The notes: a model not told the origin generated them from the sequence alone. A stretch of 64,000 nt of DNA from an uncultured Tenacibaculum sp. (GCA_947493285.1 CANLQH010000004.1:1-64000); one strand, 5' to 3'. Shown: positions 26,510 through 35,500, numbered from the stretch's first letter. Numbers and translations are program-made.

Positions 26510-28021
26510 ATGAAATCGTATAAATTAATTTTTGCAATCGTATTAATTCTAACAACAAAAAACAGCATTGCCCAAGTCGCTAATAATTCATATTTATTTA
26601 TTGAGCTAAAAAAAGCAGATAGCCTAATTTTTAATCAAGGGTTTAACAAGTGTGATTATTCTGCTTTAAAAAAAGTGCTTCATAAGGATTTAGAATTCTT
26701 TCACGACCAGAATGGCACTCAAAACTTAGAACAATTTTATAAATCGTTTACAAATAGTATTTGTTCTAATCCAAATTTCAAACCTATAAGAAAATTAGTT
26801 GATGAAACGTTAAAAGTATTTCCTTTAAAAAATAATGGAGAAATATATGGAGTAGTACAAACAGGCGAACATATTTTTTACATTAAAGAACCAAACAAAA
26901 ACCTTTATGCAACCGAACAAGGTAAATTCATTCACACTTGGGTTTTGGAAAACGATCAATGGCAAGTTAAGCGAATTGTAAGCTATGAACATAAACCACC
27001 TGCAAAAAACTATGGTCTAAAATTCAATGCAGATTACGCTTACAAACTGTTTGATAATGATAAAAACATAGAGCAATTACTAAAAAAACACAAAATCCCA
27101 TCCATTTCAATAGGAATGATTAAGAATGGTAGTCTTCAACAAATACGAACATTTGGAAATAAAAAGTCAGGTCAACCAATTTCTACTAACAGTATCTATA
27201 AAGTTGCTTCCTTAACCAAACCAATTACTGCATTTGTTGTATTAAAACTTATTGACGAAGGCAATTGGAGTTTGGATGAACCTGTTTCAAAATATTATAT
27301 AGATGAAGATGTAAAACATAATAAATATTTAGACAAACTAACTACAAGACATCTTCTATCTCATCAATCAGGTTTTCCAAACTGGAGATATTTAACAGAC
27401 GACAAGAAGTTATCTTTTCAATTTGAGCCAGGAACGAAATGGCATTATTCTGGAGAAGGTTTTGAATACTTACGAAAAGCAATTGAAAAGAAATTTAAAC
27501 TTCCTTTTGAGGAAATTGCGCAAGAAAAACTATTTAATCCACTTGGAATGAATAACACCAATTATTATTGGACAAAAAAGATTGACGAAAAACAATATGC
27601 AGTAGAACACGATGAAAACGGAAAATTAATAAACTACGAAAAGTATACTGTTGCAAATGCTTCTGCAAATTTACTAACTACAGCAGAGGATTACTCTAAA
27701 TTTTTGATCTATGTTTTAAATGGGGCTGGTTTGTCAGAAAAAAACTATAAGGAATTTTTAAAAGTTCAGGCGTACGAAAAAGAGGGTATTGATTGGACTT
27801 TAGGAATGCAAATGCTAACTGACCTATCAAATAATGAAACTGTTTTTATGCACACAGGTGGAGATTATGGAACAAAAACAATCGCTTTAATCCTGAAAAA
27901 CTCTAAAGATGGTTTAGTATTATTTTCGAATTCAGAAAATGGAATGGTTTTATGGCAAAAAATTATATCTGAATATTTTGGAGCAGTTGGAGAAGAAATT
28001 GTTCACAGGAATTTGGAATAG
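26510..28021 (+). CDS. NTF2-like domain fused to beta-lactamase-fold serine hydrolase
   Basis: This 503-aa exported protein has a signal peptide (cleavage near residue 22), a DUF4440/NTF2-like domain (about 28-160) and a class C beta-lactamase-like domain (about 180-495). The SxxK motif is Ser234-Lys237 in ASLTK. The Tyr motif is YSG in the WHYSGEGFEYL segment, and the third box is HTGGDYGTK in place of KTG. This set is usual for EstB/D-aminopeptidase/penicillin-binding relatives rather than true AmpC enzymes, so an esterase or peptidase is more likely than antibiotic resistance. The N-terminal domain is related to the protein at 23722. The fusion is unusual. Confidence 0.85.
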   Translation: MKSYKLIFAIVLILTTKNSIAQVANNSYLFIELKKADSLIFNQGFNKCDYSALKKVLHKDLEFFHDQNGTQNLEQFYKSFTNSICSNPNFKPIRKLVDETLKVFPLKNNGEIYGVVQTGEHIFYIKEPNKNLYATEQGKFIHTWVLENDQWQVKRIVSYEHKPPAKNYGLKFNADYAYKLFDNDKNIEQLLKKHKIPSISIGMIKNGSLQQIRTFGNKKSGQPISTNSIYKVASLTKPITAFVVLKLIDEGNWSLDEPVSKYYIDEDVKHNKYLDKLTTRHLLSHQSGFPNWRYLTDDKKLSFQFEPGTKWHYSGEGFEYLRKAIEKKFKLPFEEIAQEKLFNPLGMNNTNYYWTKKIDEKQYAVEHDENGKLINYEKYTVANASANLLTTAEDYSKFLIYVLNGAGLSEKNYKEFLKVQAYEKEGIDWTLGMQMLTDLSNNETVFMHTGGDYGTKTIALILKNSKDGLVLFSNSENGMVLWQKIISEYFGAVGEEIVHRNLE

Positions 28022-28223
28022 TGAAGTAAAACATGTCACACAACAATATACATAGCTTATAACCAAATAGTCATCAACCTAAGACTAGTGCATACTTACA
28101 AAGTATACTAAATTTTTAAACTTGGTTTGTGCTTGACTGAAAATATAGTGTCTTTTTACACACTACGAGCCATAAATAAAATCGTCAGCGAAACATTAAA
28201 ATCCATTTCATTATTTTTACCCA

Positions 28224-28889
28224 ATGAAATGGATTTTTTATTTACTCTTACTTTTTTCTTTTACGATACAATCTCAAACCTTACCTAAAGGTTTTTCATA
28301 TCTAAATACTATTGAACCAACCATACAAAAAGAGCTTCGTTATTGTACTAATAATAATTTTATTGGCACTTCAATAAACGGTTACGAGGAAAGTAGACTT
28401 ATTACAACTACTCAAACTGCAAAAGCTTTAAAAAAAGCACAAAACGAGTTACTAAAAAAAGGATTCAGTCTTAAAATTTTTGACGCTTACAGACCTCAAA
28501 CAGCAGTAAACCATTTTGTAAAATGGGCGCGAGTTATTAACGACACTTTAATGAAACAACAATACTATCCTAATGTAAACAAACGCAACTTATTTAAAGA
28601 AGGATATATCGCTTCTAAATCAGGACATTCAAGAGGTAGTACAGTAGATTTAACCATTGTAGATTTAAAAACTAACAAAGAATTAGACATGGGAAGTCCT
28701 TACGATTTCTTCGGAACTCCCTCCCATATTACTTACCAAAACATAACCAAACAACAAAAAGAAAATAGGCAACTATTACAAAACACAATGTTGAAACATG
28801 GTTTTAGACCCTACCCTAACGAATGGTGGCATTTTACTTTACGTAACGAACCTTTTCCTAAAACTTATTTCGATTTCCCTGTTAAATAA
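28224..28889 (+). CDS. VanX-like D-alanyl-D-alanine dipeptidase
   Basis: This 221-aa M15D peptidase has a signal peptide (cleavage near residue 18) and all zinc-site residues of VanX. They are His135 and Asp142 in SGHSRGSTVDLT, His203 with catalytic Glu200 in EWWHF, and Arg90 in DAYRP, which lines the substrate site. VanX splits D-Ala-D-Ala; in bacteria without van operons, exported homologues recycle wall dipeptides. No vanH or vanA gene is near, so a role in vancomycin resistance is not supported. The preceding 200 bases contain no gene. An unlinked small secreted-protein gene follows from its own promoter. Confidence 0.92.
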   Translation: MKWIFYLLLLFSFTIQSQTLPKGFSYLNTIEPTIQKELRYCTNNNFIGTSINGYEESRLITTTQTAKALKKAQNELLKKGFSLKIFDAYRPQTAVNHFVKWARVINDTLMKQQYYPNVNKRNLFKEGYIASKSGHSRGSTVDLTIVDLKTNKELDMGSPYDFFGTPSHITYQNITKQQKENRQLLQNTMLKHGFRPYPNEWWHFTLRNEPFPKTYFDFPVK

Positions 28890-28966
28890 CTAAAAAGGTA
28901 AGTTTTAACGCTTTGTTTAGACAAAGAAACAATATCGGCATTATATTTGCTCAGATGTATTTTGAA

Positions 28967-29635
28967 ATGAAGAAAACCACAAGACACTTTTTATTAATTC
29001 TTACTTGCTGCCTAAGCTCTGTTACTTTTGCTCAGCTTGATGGTTCATTGGGTGGAGATAAAGAAGGATCTTCTACTTTAGGTAAAATTTCAGCTCCAGC
29101 AACTGAAGTAAAAAAACCTAAAAGTCTTGATTTTAAAAACAATGACGGTTTTAAAAAAGCTTACGATAAACAACAAAAAGAATACAAAAAGAAGTTAGCT
29201 GAAAAAAAACTAGAAAACAAAGGTATTATCACCCCAGCTTTAAGAAGGAAAATGACCTTACAAAAGAAAGCAGAACAATACAATATCGGTATACCGATGA
29301 TCGATAAAGAACTTGGTAGCTTCAAAACAAAATCAAACAATTTAAAAATTAGAGCATTCGATTTCGGAACTGTAGATGGTGATGTTATAAGCGTTTATAA
29401 AAATGGCACTTTGGTTATAGATGGTTATAAGTTATCTGGAAACGCAAGGGTATTAACAGTTCCGCTAGATTTAGGGTTTAATCAAATAGAAATCGTAGCT
29501 GTTAACGAAGGTTATTACAGACCAAATACAGGTTCTTTCACTTTATTTGACGACAATGATGATGTTGTAATTTCTGACATGTGGAACCTTGCCAAGGGAG
29601 CCAAAGTTAAAGCCATGGTTATTAAAGAAAAGTAA
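28967..29635 (+). CDS. Secreted protein of unknown function
   Basis: No named family is recognised. From the ATG at 28967 the product is 222 aa with a clear signal peptide (TFAQ, about residue 23). The frame is open further upstream, but a -7 box TAtaTTTG at 28942-28949 lies between, so upstream starts are rejected. The body has a basic, lysine-rich helical middle part (about 55-110, FKKAYDKQQKEYKKKLAEKK type) and a beta-rich C-terminal domain (about 125-220) with an Ig-like look (DGDVISVYKNGTLVIDGY). It may be a periplasmic or surface adhesin-like protein, but that is a guess from fold pattern only. Confidence 0.75.
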   Translation: MKKTTRHFLLILTCCLSSVTFAQLDGSLGGDKEGSSTLGKISAPATEVKKPKSLDFKNNDGFKKAYDKQQKEYKKKLAEKKLENKGIITPALRRKMTLQKKAEQYNIGIPMIDKELGSFKTKSNNLKIRAFDFGTVDGDVISVYKNGTLVIDGYKLSGNARVLTVPLDLGFNQIEIVAVNEGYYRPNTGSFTLFDDNDDVVISDMWNLAKGAKVKAMVIKEK

Positions 29636-29663
29636 TAACAAAATTCACCTTCTCTTCTTTCAT

Positions 29664-29700
29664 AAAAAGGTTATAGCAACTTTTATCAAGAACCTTTTTT
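29664..29700 (+). terminator. Probable intrinsic terminator
   Basis: A 9-bp stem, aaaaaggtt/aaccttttt, encloses an 18-base loop and runs into a T-rich end. It lies between the secreted-protein gene and the pdhA promoter. Confidence 0.55.
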
Positions 29701-29726
29701 AAATTACTAAAAACTACTTATTTTTG
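29697..29726 (+). promoter_or_regulatory. Promoter of pdhA-pdhC
   Basis: A perfect -7 box TAttTTTG lies at 29719-29726. A TTTa -33 box is 17 bases upstream. The predicted leader is about 55 bases. Confidence 0.65.
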
Positions 29727-29787
29727 CGTTTACGTTTATATATATTTTATAAGCCAACAAACAATAAAAATAAACAACTAGTATATA

Positions 29788-30783
29788 ATGAATAAAATCA
29801 CCAAAGAAACCTATATCAACTGGTATAGAGACATGCTATTTTGGAGAAAGTTTGAAGATAAATTGGCAGCAGTTTATATTCAACAAAAAGTAAGAGGTTT
29901 TTTACACTTATATAACGGTCAAGAGGCTGTTTTAGCGGGTTCATTACACGCAATGGATTTGACTAAAGATAAAATGATTACTGCCTACCGTAACCACGTA
30001 CAACCAATTGGTATGGGTGAAGATCCTAAACGTGTTATGGCTGAATTATATGGTAAAGTAACCGGTACTTCTAATGGTATGGGTGGTTCTATGCATATTT
30101 TTTCTAAAGAGCACCGTTTTTATGGTGGTCATGGTATCGTTGGTGGTCAAATTCCTTTAGGTGCTGGATTAGCTTTTGGTGATAAATACAAAGGTAACGA
30201 TGCAGTTACACTTTGTTATTTTGGTGATGGAGCTGCACGTCAAGGTTCATTACACGAAACTTTTAACATGGCTATGAACTGGAAGTTACCTGTAATTTTC
30301 ATCGTTGAAAATAACGGATATGCTATGGGTACTTCTGTTGAAAGAACTGCAAACCATACAGATATTTGGAAGCTTGGATTAGGATATGAAATGCCTTGTG
30401 GACCAGTTGATGGAATGAACCCTATTAAAGTTGCCGAAGCGGTTGATGAAGCGATTCAAAGAGCACGTCGTGGTGAAGGACCAACTTTCTTAGAAATGAA
30501 AACATATCGTTATAGAGGTCACTCAATGTCTGATGCACAACATTATCGTACGAAAGATGAAGTTGAAGAGTACAGAAAAATAGACCCTATTACGCAAGTT
30601 TTAGATATCATCAAAGAAAACAACTACGCTACTGATGAAGAAATTGAAGCTATTAATAAAGAAGTAAAAGCTTCTGTAAAAGAATGTGAGCAATTTGCTG
30701 AAGATTCTCCATATCCAGAAACGAATCAGTTATTCGATATGGTATACGAACAAGAAGATTATCCATTTATAAAATCTAAGTAA
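29788..30783 (+). CDS. pdhA: Pyruvate dehydrogenase E1 component, alpha subunit
   Basis: This 331-aa protein is the alpha chain of the heterotetrameric E1, which decarboxylates pyruvate with thiamine diphosphate. The cofactor motif GDGAARQGSLHETFN is followed by PVIFIVENN at the usual spacing (about 145-180). The phosphorylation-loop region YRYRGHSMSDAQHYR is present. Length and motifs separate it from branched-chain E1 alpha. The E2 gene follows after 2 bases. The beta subunit gene is not in the window and must lie elsewhere, so the complex is split between loci. Expression is likely from the strong promoter at 29697-29726. Confidence 0.95.
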   Translation: MNKITKETYINWYRDMLFWRKFEDKLAAVYIQQKVRGFLHLYNGQEAVLAGSLHAMDLTKDKMITAYRNHVQPIGMGEDPKRVMAELYGKVTGTSNGMGGSMHIFSKEHRFYGGHGIVGGQIPLGAGLAFGDKYKGNDAVTLCYFGDGAARQGSLHETFNMAMNWKLPVIFIVENNGYAMGTSVERTANHTDIWKLGLGYEMPCGPVDGMNPIKVAEAVDEAIQRARRGEGPTFLEMKTYRYRGHSMSDAQHYRTKDEVEEYRKIDPITQVLDIIKENNYATDEEIEAINKEVKASVKECEQFAEDSPYPETNQLFDMVYEQEDYPFIKSK

Positions 30784-30785
30784 CA

Positions 30786-32411
30786 ATGGCTACAATTATA
30801 AACATGCCTCGCTTAAGCGATACGATGGAAGAAGGAGTGGTAGCTTCTTGGTTAAAAAATGTTGGAGACAAAGTTGAAGAAGGAGATATTTTAGCTGAAA
30901 TTGAAACAGATAAAGCTACTATGGAGTTTGAATCTTTTCATGAAGGTGTTTTATTACACATAGGTGTTCAAGAAGGAGAAACTTCTCCTGTTGATACTCT
31001 TTTAGCTATTATTGGTGAAGAAGGAGAAGATATTTCTGCTTTATTAAATGGCGACACTTCTAATGCTAGCACAGAAGTTAAAGAAGAAACTAAAACTGAA
31101 GTTATTTCTAACGAACAAGCTTCAGAAGTAGCAATGCCAGAAGGTGCTATTGTAGTTACTATGCCTAGACTTAGTGATACAATGGAAGAAGGTACTGTAG
31201 CATCTTGGTTAAAAAATGTAGGAGATAAAGTTGAAGAAGGAGATATTTTAGCTGAAATTGAAACAGATAAAGCTACCATGGAATTTGAATCTTTTAACGA
31301 AGGTACTTTATTACATATAGGAGTAGAAGAAGGTAAAACTGCACCAGTAGATAGCTTATTAGCGATTATTGGTATAGAAGGAACTGATGTAGCTGCTGTA
31401 CTTGCAGCACAAGCTTCAGGAAATACCAGTTCTTCTCCAAAAACAGAGGAAAAGAAAGAAACTTCTAAAGTTGAAGAAAAAACAGTTGAAACAATTTCAA
31501 CTGCAGAAGCTACAACAAAATCTAACGGAGGAAGAATTTTTGCTTCTCCATTAGCTAAAAAAATAGCAAAAGACAAAGGTTTTAATCTTGCAGATATTAA
31601 AGGGTCTGGAGAAAACGGACGTATTGTTAAAAAAGATGTAGAAAACTATACTCCAGCTGCTAAGGTTGAAGTAGCTACTTCTACAAGCTCTACTCCAGCT
31701 GCAGTAACTAACTTTGCAATTGCAGGAGAAGAAAACACATCAGAAGTTAAGAACTCTCAAATGCGTAAAGCAATTGCTAAAGCATTAGGAAACTCTAAAT
31801 TCTCAGCTCCTCATTTCTACTTAAATATCGAAGTAGATATGGACAATGCAATGGCTTCTCGTAAAACCATAAACGCAATTCCTGACACTAAAGTATCTTT
31901 TAACGATATGGTTGTGAAGGCTTGTGCTATGGCTTTAAAAAAGCATCCAAACGTAAATACTAGCTGGACAGATAATACAACATTATTCCACAGTCATATT
32001 CATGTTGGAGTTGCTGTAGCTGTTGATGAAGGTTTAGTTGTACCAGTTGTAAAACATACCGATGCCTTAAGCTTAACACAAATCGGAGCTTCTGTTCGTG
32101 ATTTAGCAGGTAAAGCTAGAAATAAGAAAATTACTCCTGCGGAAATGCAAGGAAGTACATTTACGGTTTCTAACTTAGGGATGTTTGGTATTGAAAGTTT
32201 TACCTCAATTATCAACCAACCAAATTCAGCAATTTTATCTGTTGGAGCAATTGTACAAAAACCAGTTGTTAAAAACGGCGAGATCGTAGTTGGCAACACA
32301 ATGAAGTTAACTTTAGCGTGTGACCACAGAACTGTTGATGGTGCTGTAGGAGCTCAGTTTTTACAAACTCTAAAAACTTATATTGAAAACCCTGTTACTA
32401 TGTTAGCATAA
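30786..32411 (+). CDS. pdhC: Dihydrolipoamide acetyltransferase, E2 component of pyruvate dehydrogenase
   Basis: This 541-aa E2 has two tandem lipoyl domains (about 3-78 and 122-197) with lipoylated lysines Lys43 and Lys162, both in the same ETDKATMEFES context. A peripheral-subunit binding domain follows (about 250-288) and then the acetyltransferase core with His514 in DHRTVDG. Ala/Ser/Glu-rich linkers separate the modules. It moves acetyl groups from E1 to CoA. The two lipoyl domains are almost identical even in DNA, a sign of recent duplication or conversion. It is 2 bases after pdhA and is followed by a strong terminator. Confidence 0.95.
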   Translation: MATIINMPRLSDTMEEGVVASWLKNVGDKVEEGDILAEIETDKATMEFESFHEGVLLHIGVQEGETSPVDTLLAIIGEEGEDISALLNGDTSNASTEVKEETKTEVISNEQASEVAMPEGAIVVTMPRLSDTMEEGTVASWLKNVGDKVEEGDILAEIETDKATMEFESFNEGTLLHIGVEEGKTAPVDSLLAIIGIEGTDVAAVLAAQASGNTSSSPKTEEKKETSKVEEKTVETISTAEATTKSNGGRIFASPLAKKIAKDKGFNLADIKGSGENGRIVKKDVENYTPAAKVEVATSTSSTPAAVTNFAIAGEENTSEVKNSQMRKAIAKALGNSKFSAPHFYLNIEVDMDNAMASRKTINAIPDTKVSFNDMVVKACAMALKKHPNVNTSWTDNTTLFHSHIHVGVAVAVDEGLVVPVVKHTDALSLTQIGASVRDLAGKARNKKITPAEMQGSTFTVSNLGMFGIESFTSIINQPNSAILSVGAIVQKPVVKNGEIVVGNTMKLTLACDHRTVDGAVGAQFLQTLKTYIENPVTMLA

Positions 32412-32438
32412 GGTTTTAATATAAAATCATAAAATAAG

Positions 32439-32467
32439 AAACTCACCGTTGGTGAGTTTTTTTTTGT
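32439..32467 (+). terminator. Intrinsic terminator of pdhA-pdhC
   Basis: The stem aaactcacc/ggtgagttt with loop gtt is followed by a T run, 28 bases after the pdhC stop codon. Confidence 0.9.
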
Positions 32468-32521
32468 TTTAAACAGTAATGTTTTATTTTCTTTTCGACC
32501 AACAAACAATAAATTAAAAAT

Positions 32522-33217
32522 ATGAAACAAATTACTACTTTCTTTAAACTACTACTCTTTGTTTGTGTTTTACAAAGCTGTGTTGAAAATGACATTATTA
32601 ATGATACTGTAGATGAATCATTGTCGATTAATAATCCTATCGAAAAACTAACCATAAATGAAACTTATCAATACACAACAAAATACACTGACAATGTAGG
32701 CGCAACACAAACACCTACTATTATCTGGTCAAGTTCAAATCAAAATATTATCTCAGTATCCAATACTGGTTTAATAGAAGCAATTGCTACTGGAGAAGCA
32801 ATTATTACTGCTAAAACAACATCTGCCACTGGTAAAGAAATAAAAGTTGAAAATAAAGTAATTGCAACTACAGAAATTATTGACAACAATGGTCCTTTAG
32901 AAAAATCTGGTACAATAAGAACAACAAGTAGTTACGCTTTAAACGGTACTTTTACTTTAAAAGAGATTCCAAACACTAACGATCTGGAACTAAGCATTAA
33001 TGCCGACTACAATGCTTCAACAGCTTTACCTGGTTTATACTTATACTTAACCAACAACCCAAGTACAAATGGCGGAGCCAAAGAAATACAAAAAGTAGCT
33101 GTTTTTAACGGAGCTCATAAATACATTATTACAGACACTGGTATAAATGAATTCAAATACCTTTTGTACTGGTGTAAACCATTTAGTGTTAAAGTAGGTG
33201 AAGGAGAAATTAAATAA
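32522..33217 (+). CDS. Lipoprotein with BIG2 and DM13 domains
   Basis: This 231-aa lipoprotein has a signal with Cys20 in VLQSCVEN. A bacterial Ig-like BIG2 domain follows (about 35-125, with WSSSNQNIISVSNTGLIEA) and then a C-terminal region matching the DM13 pattern (about 130-228). DM13 is indicated by the GTFTL strand, the GLYLYLTNN strand and the closing YLLYWCKPFSVKVGEGEI block with its conserved Cys. DM13 domains are proposed to bind redox cofactors or act in electron transfer. The gene is 15 bases before a predicted outer-membrane barrel gene on the same strand, so the two probably form a surface pair. Function is unknown. Confidence 0.78.
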   Translation: MKQITTFFKLLLFVCVLQSCVENDIINDTVDESLSINNPIEKLTINETYQYTTKYTDNVGATQTPTIIWSSSNQNIISVSNTGLIEAIATGEAIITAKTTSATGKEIKVENKVIATTEIIDNNGPLEKSGTIRTTSSYALNGTFTLKEIPNTNDLELSINADYNASTALPGLYLYLTNNPSTNGGAKEIQKVAVFNGAHKYIITDTGINEFKYLLYWCKPFSVKVGEGEIK

Positions 33218-33232
33218 ATACTTAAAATAGAA

Positions 33233-34093
33233 ATGAAAAAATATATAATAATATTAATTATTGGTTTAACTTGTTCTAATAGTTTATTTGCTCAATGGTC
33301 TAAAGGAAAAGGAAAAGGATACTATAAATTATCTGCTTGGTATTTAAAGTCTGACCAACATTATACAAATACAGGAGCTATAGATCCAAATGTAACAAGA
33401 ACTCAATTCAACACTAACATATATGCTGAATACGGAATTTCTAATAAGTTCGATATAATAGCTTATACTCCATTCTTCGCTAGAACAGCTCAAAACAACC
33501 AAGTATCTGGCACTAATAATAGTACTATACAAGAAGGAGAATCTTTTAACTCTTTTGGAGACATTGACCTAGGAGCTCGTTACGCTTTTTACAAAAAAGG
33601 AAAATGGGCAGCAGACGTAAAACTTTTATTAGGATTACCAACTGGAGATGCTAATGGAGGGAGTGATGGAAGTTTTCAAACTGGAGATGGTGAATTCAAT
33701 CAATATTTATCTACTTCTTTGGGTTATTCAACTTCTATTAATGACCTACCTTTTTATGCTAAATCTCATATTGGGTATAACAATAGATCTAAAGGTTTTT
33801 CTGATGAATTTAGAGGAGGTTTAGAAGCTGGAATAAATTTATTTAATAATAAGTTTTGGTTTATAAGTAGATTAAATCTTGTAAAATCATTCAAAAACGG
33901 ATCATTATCAGCTACAAACAATAATGGAAGTATTTTTGCAAACAATGTAGAATACACCAGCTTTGGATTTGAAGGAGCGTATTATATAACAAAAAAATTA
34001 GGGGTTTCAGCAAGCTTTGACTCTGCGTTTTCTGGAAAAGTAATAGCAGCGAATCCTTCTTTCTCTGGAGGAATATTTTTAGATATTAAATAA
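33233..34093 (+). CDS. Predicted outer-membrane beta-barrel protein
   Basis: The 286-aa protein has a signal peptide (cleavage after LFAQ, residue 21). After it come repeated amphipathic beta strands with Gly and aromatic girdles (KGYYKLSAWYLKSD, FGDIDLGARYAFYKKG, YTSFGFEGAYYITKKLG). It closes in an alternating hydrophobic strand ending FLDIK, though without the usual C-terminal Phe. The pattern is like the MetA-pathway/transporter-type barrels. The neighbouring DM13 lipoprotein gene 15 bases upstream is likely to be co-expressed, and the two may interact at the outer membrane. No enzyme motif is visible. A bidirectional terminator follows. Confidence 0.75.
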   Translation: MKKYIIILIIGLTCSNSLFAQWSKGKGKGYYKLSAWYLKSDQHYTNTGAIDPNVTRTQFNTNIYAEYGISNKFDIIAYTPFFARTAQNNQVSGTNNSTIQEGESFNSFGDIDLGARYAFYKKGKWAADVKLLLGLPTGDANGGSDGSFQTGDGEFNQYLSTSLGYSTSINDLPFYAKSHIGYNNRSKGFSDEFRGGLEAGINLFNNKFWFISRLNLVKSFKNGSLSATNNNGSIFANNVEYTSFGFEGAYYITKKLGVSASFDSAFSGKVIAANPSFSGGIFLDIK

Positions 34094-34110
34094 AACAAAT
34101 AACACTCAAG

Positions 34111-34153
34111 AAAAAGATCAGCCTGAAAATATTTTTCAGGCTGATCTTTTTTT
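34111..34153. terminator. Bidirectional terminator
   Basis: The stem aaaagatcagcctgaaaa/ttttcaggctgatctttt around a 3-base loop, with a T7 tail, lies between convergent genes. The minus-strand gene's stop codon lies in it. Confidence 0.85.
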
Positions 34154-35396
34154 ATTTCTTCTCTAAAATTTCAATAATTTTTAATGACACTGGTTTTGAT
34201 GATTGATAATTTTGCCCCGTAACCAATCGTCCATCAGCTTCTACAATAAACTTTCCTCGCTCAGTGAAATTAAAATCTCCTCCACGCTCTTCAATTGTTT
34301 TTTTAATTAAAAAAGGAAATGTCTTAAAATATGGTTTATTTGGATTTTCATAATCATCAGGATAACCACTAACTCTTTTTCCGTCGACCAAATACTTTCC
34401 ATTACTAATTTTTAAATTCACAATTCCAGCAGTACCATGACAAACTGAAGAAATTACTCCATTCTGTTTTTCATAAATACTCATCGCTATATTTTGAATT
34501 TCTTTGTTTTCAGGAATGCCAAACATAGCAGCTCCTCCTCCAATAAACTGAATAGCTCCATAATTAGATGTAACCACCTCGGATGGTTTTAGCGTATTTT
34601 TAAGCTTGTTCATAAAACTAACATCATATAAATAACCTTTAATTTCTTTATCTGATGTATTAATATACGCTAATGAAATAGCTCCTCCTTTAGGACTTAC
34701 AAAATCTACAGTATATCCTGCTTTCTTAAAAACATCGTACGCATTAACAATTTCTGAAAAACTGTTTCCTGTAGGTAACTTTGTCTTTCCATAAAAATGA
34801 GCATTAGATACGACAAACAGTATATCTTTTTTCTTAGGATTATCTACTCGTGTCGCTGTCTTACTAATTATCTTCCAATCATTATTTGTTTTCTTTAATA
34901 AAAACAGATCAATATATACCCATTTTCTATTAGGTCCAGCAATTTCAACTTTTGCAGTTGCTATATCTTTAACTATCTCAATAGATAATATTTTTGCTAA
35001 ACGTCCATTAAACTGCCCTTTTTTTCCATTTTTAAAGAAACCCGCGTACTCTTCCGGCGTATAAACTTTAAAACCATTTTTCCCAGTAAGATAAAGAGTT
35101 GCATTGTTTGTAAATGCGCTTTTAATTAATTCTTGTTTATTATACGAACTTCCGTTCATATACTTCTGAAGTGTTTTTTTAATAATAAGCTCATTAGAAA
35201 CATCTTCATTTAAAGCTTTATGTCCTCCTAAACTTTCGTAATATAATTTATCATCAGACACAAAACTTTTGTCATAATTAATAACTTTTTTATTTTTTCC
35301 ATAAATACTTGCGAGTAATTCTTGCCTCTCTTTTTTATTTTGAGAAAAACCAGAAACAAAAATTAATGATGCTACAATTAGATATAAAGATTTCAT
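34152..35396 (-). CDS. Secreted NTF2-like/DJ-1 fusion protein
   Basis: The 414-aa protein has a signal peptide (cleavage near residue 18, GFSQ). An NTF2-like lumazine-binding type domain follows (about 60-180) and then a DJ-1/PfpI class I glutamine amidotransferase-like domain (about 188-412). The nucleophile-elbow cysteine is Cys319 in SVCHGTAG, followed by the expected His. DJ-1 relatives include chaperones, deglycases and Hsp31-type proteins acting on 2-oxoaldehydes; an exported version is less common. It lies downstream of a membrane AraC-type regulator gene (104 bases, same strand) that could control it. The NTF2 part differs from the DUF4440 pair at 23-28 kb. Confidence 0.82.
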   Translation of the reverse strand: MKSLYLIVASLIFVSGFSQNKKERQELLASIYGKNKKVINYDKSFVSDDKLYYESLGGHKALNEDVSNELIIKKTLQKYMNGSSYNKQELIKSAFTNNATLYLTGKNGFKVYTPEEYAGFFKNGKKGQFNGRLAKILSIEIVKDIATAKVEIAGPNRKWVYIDLFLLKKTNNDWKIISKTATRVDNPKKKDILFVVSNAHFYGKTKLPTGNSFSEIVNAYDVFKKAGYTVDFVSPKGGAISLAYINTSDKEIKGYLYDVSFMNKLKNTLKPSEVVTSNYGAIQFIGGGAAMFGIPENKEIQNIAMSIYEKQNGVISSVCHGTAGIVNLKISNGKYLVDGKRVSGYPDDYENPNKPYFKTFPFLIKKTIEERGGDFNFTERGKFIVEADGRLVTGQNYQSSKPVSLKIIEILEKK

Positions 35397-35500
35397 TTTT
35401 AAATATTTTTTATTTAAAACAAACCTCTTAAAAAAGCATTCTAATTAAGTGAAAAGCTATAATTCAGGTGTCCAGAATTATAATATTGGATAAATATGGT

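Noticed and set aside
28224..28889. VanX-like gene as a vancomycin resistance determinant
   Set aside because: No vanH/vanA partner is present, and Gram-negative relatives use such enzymes for wall recycling.
28913..28966. TTG-initiated extension of the secreted protein
   Set aside because: It would put a promoter -7 box in the coding region and displace the signal peptide from the N-terminus.
30795..31376. The repeated DNA in pdhC as a CRISPR-like or tandem-repeat array
   Set aside because: Only two copies exist, both in frame and both coding for lipoyl domains.
30968..31576. 202-codon antisense frame in pdhC
   Set aside because: It mirrors the lipoyl domains and Ala/Ser linkers; the sense gene is certain.
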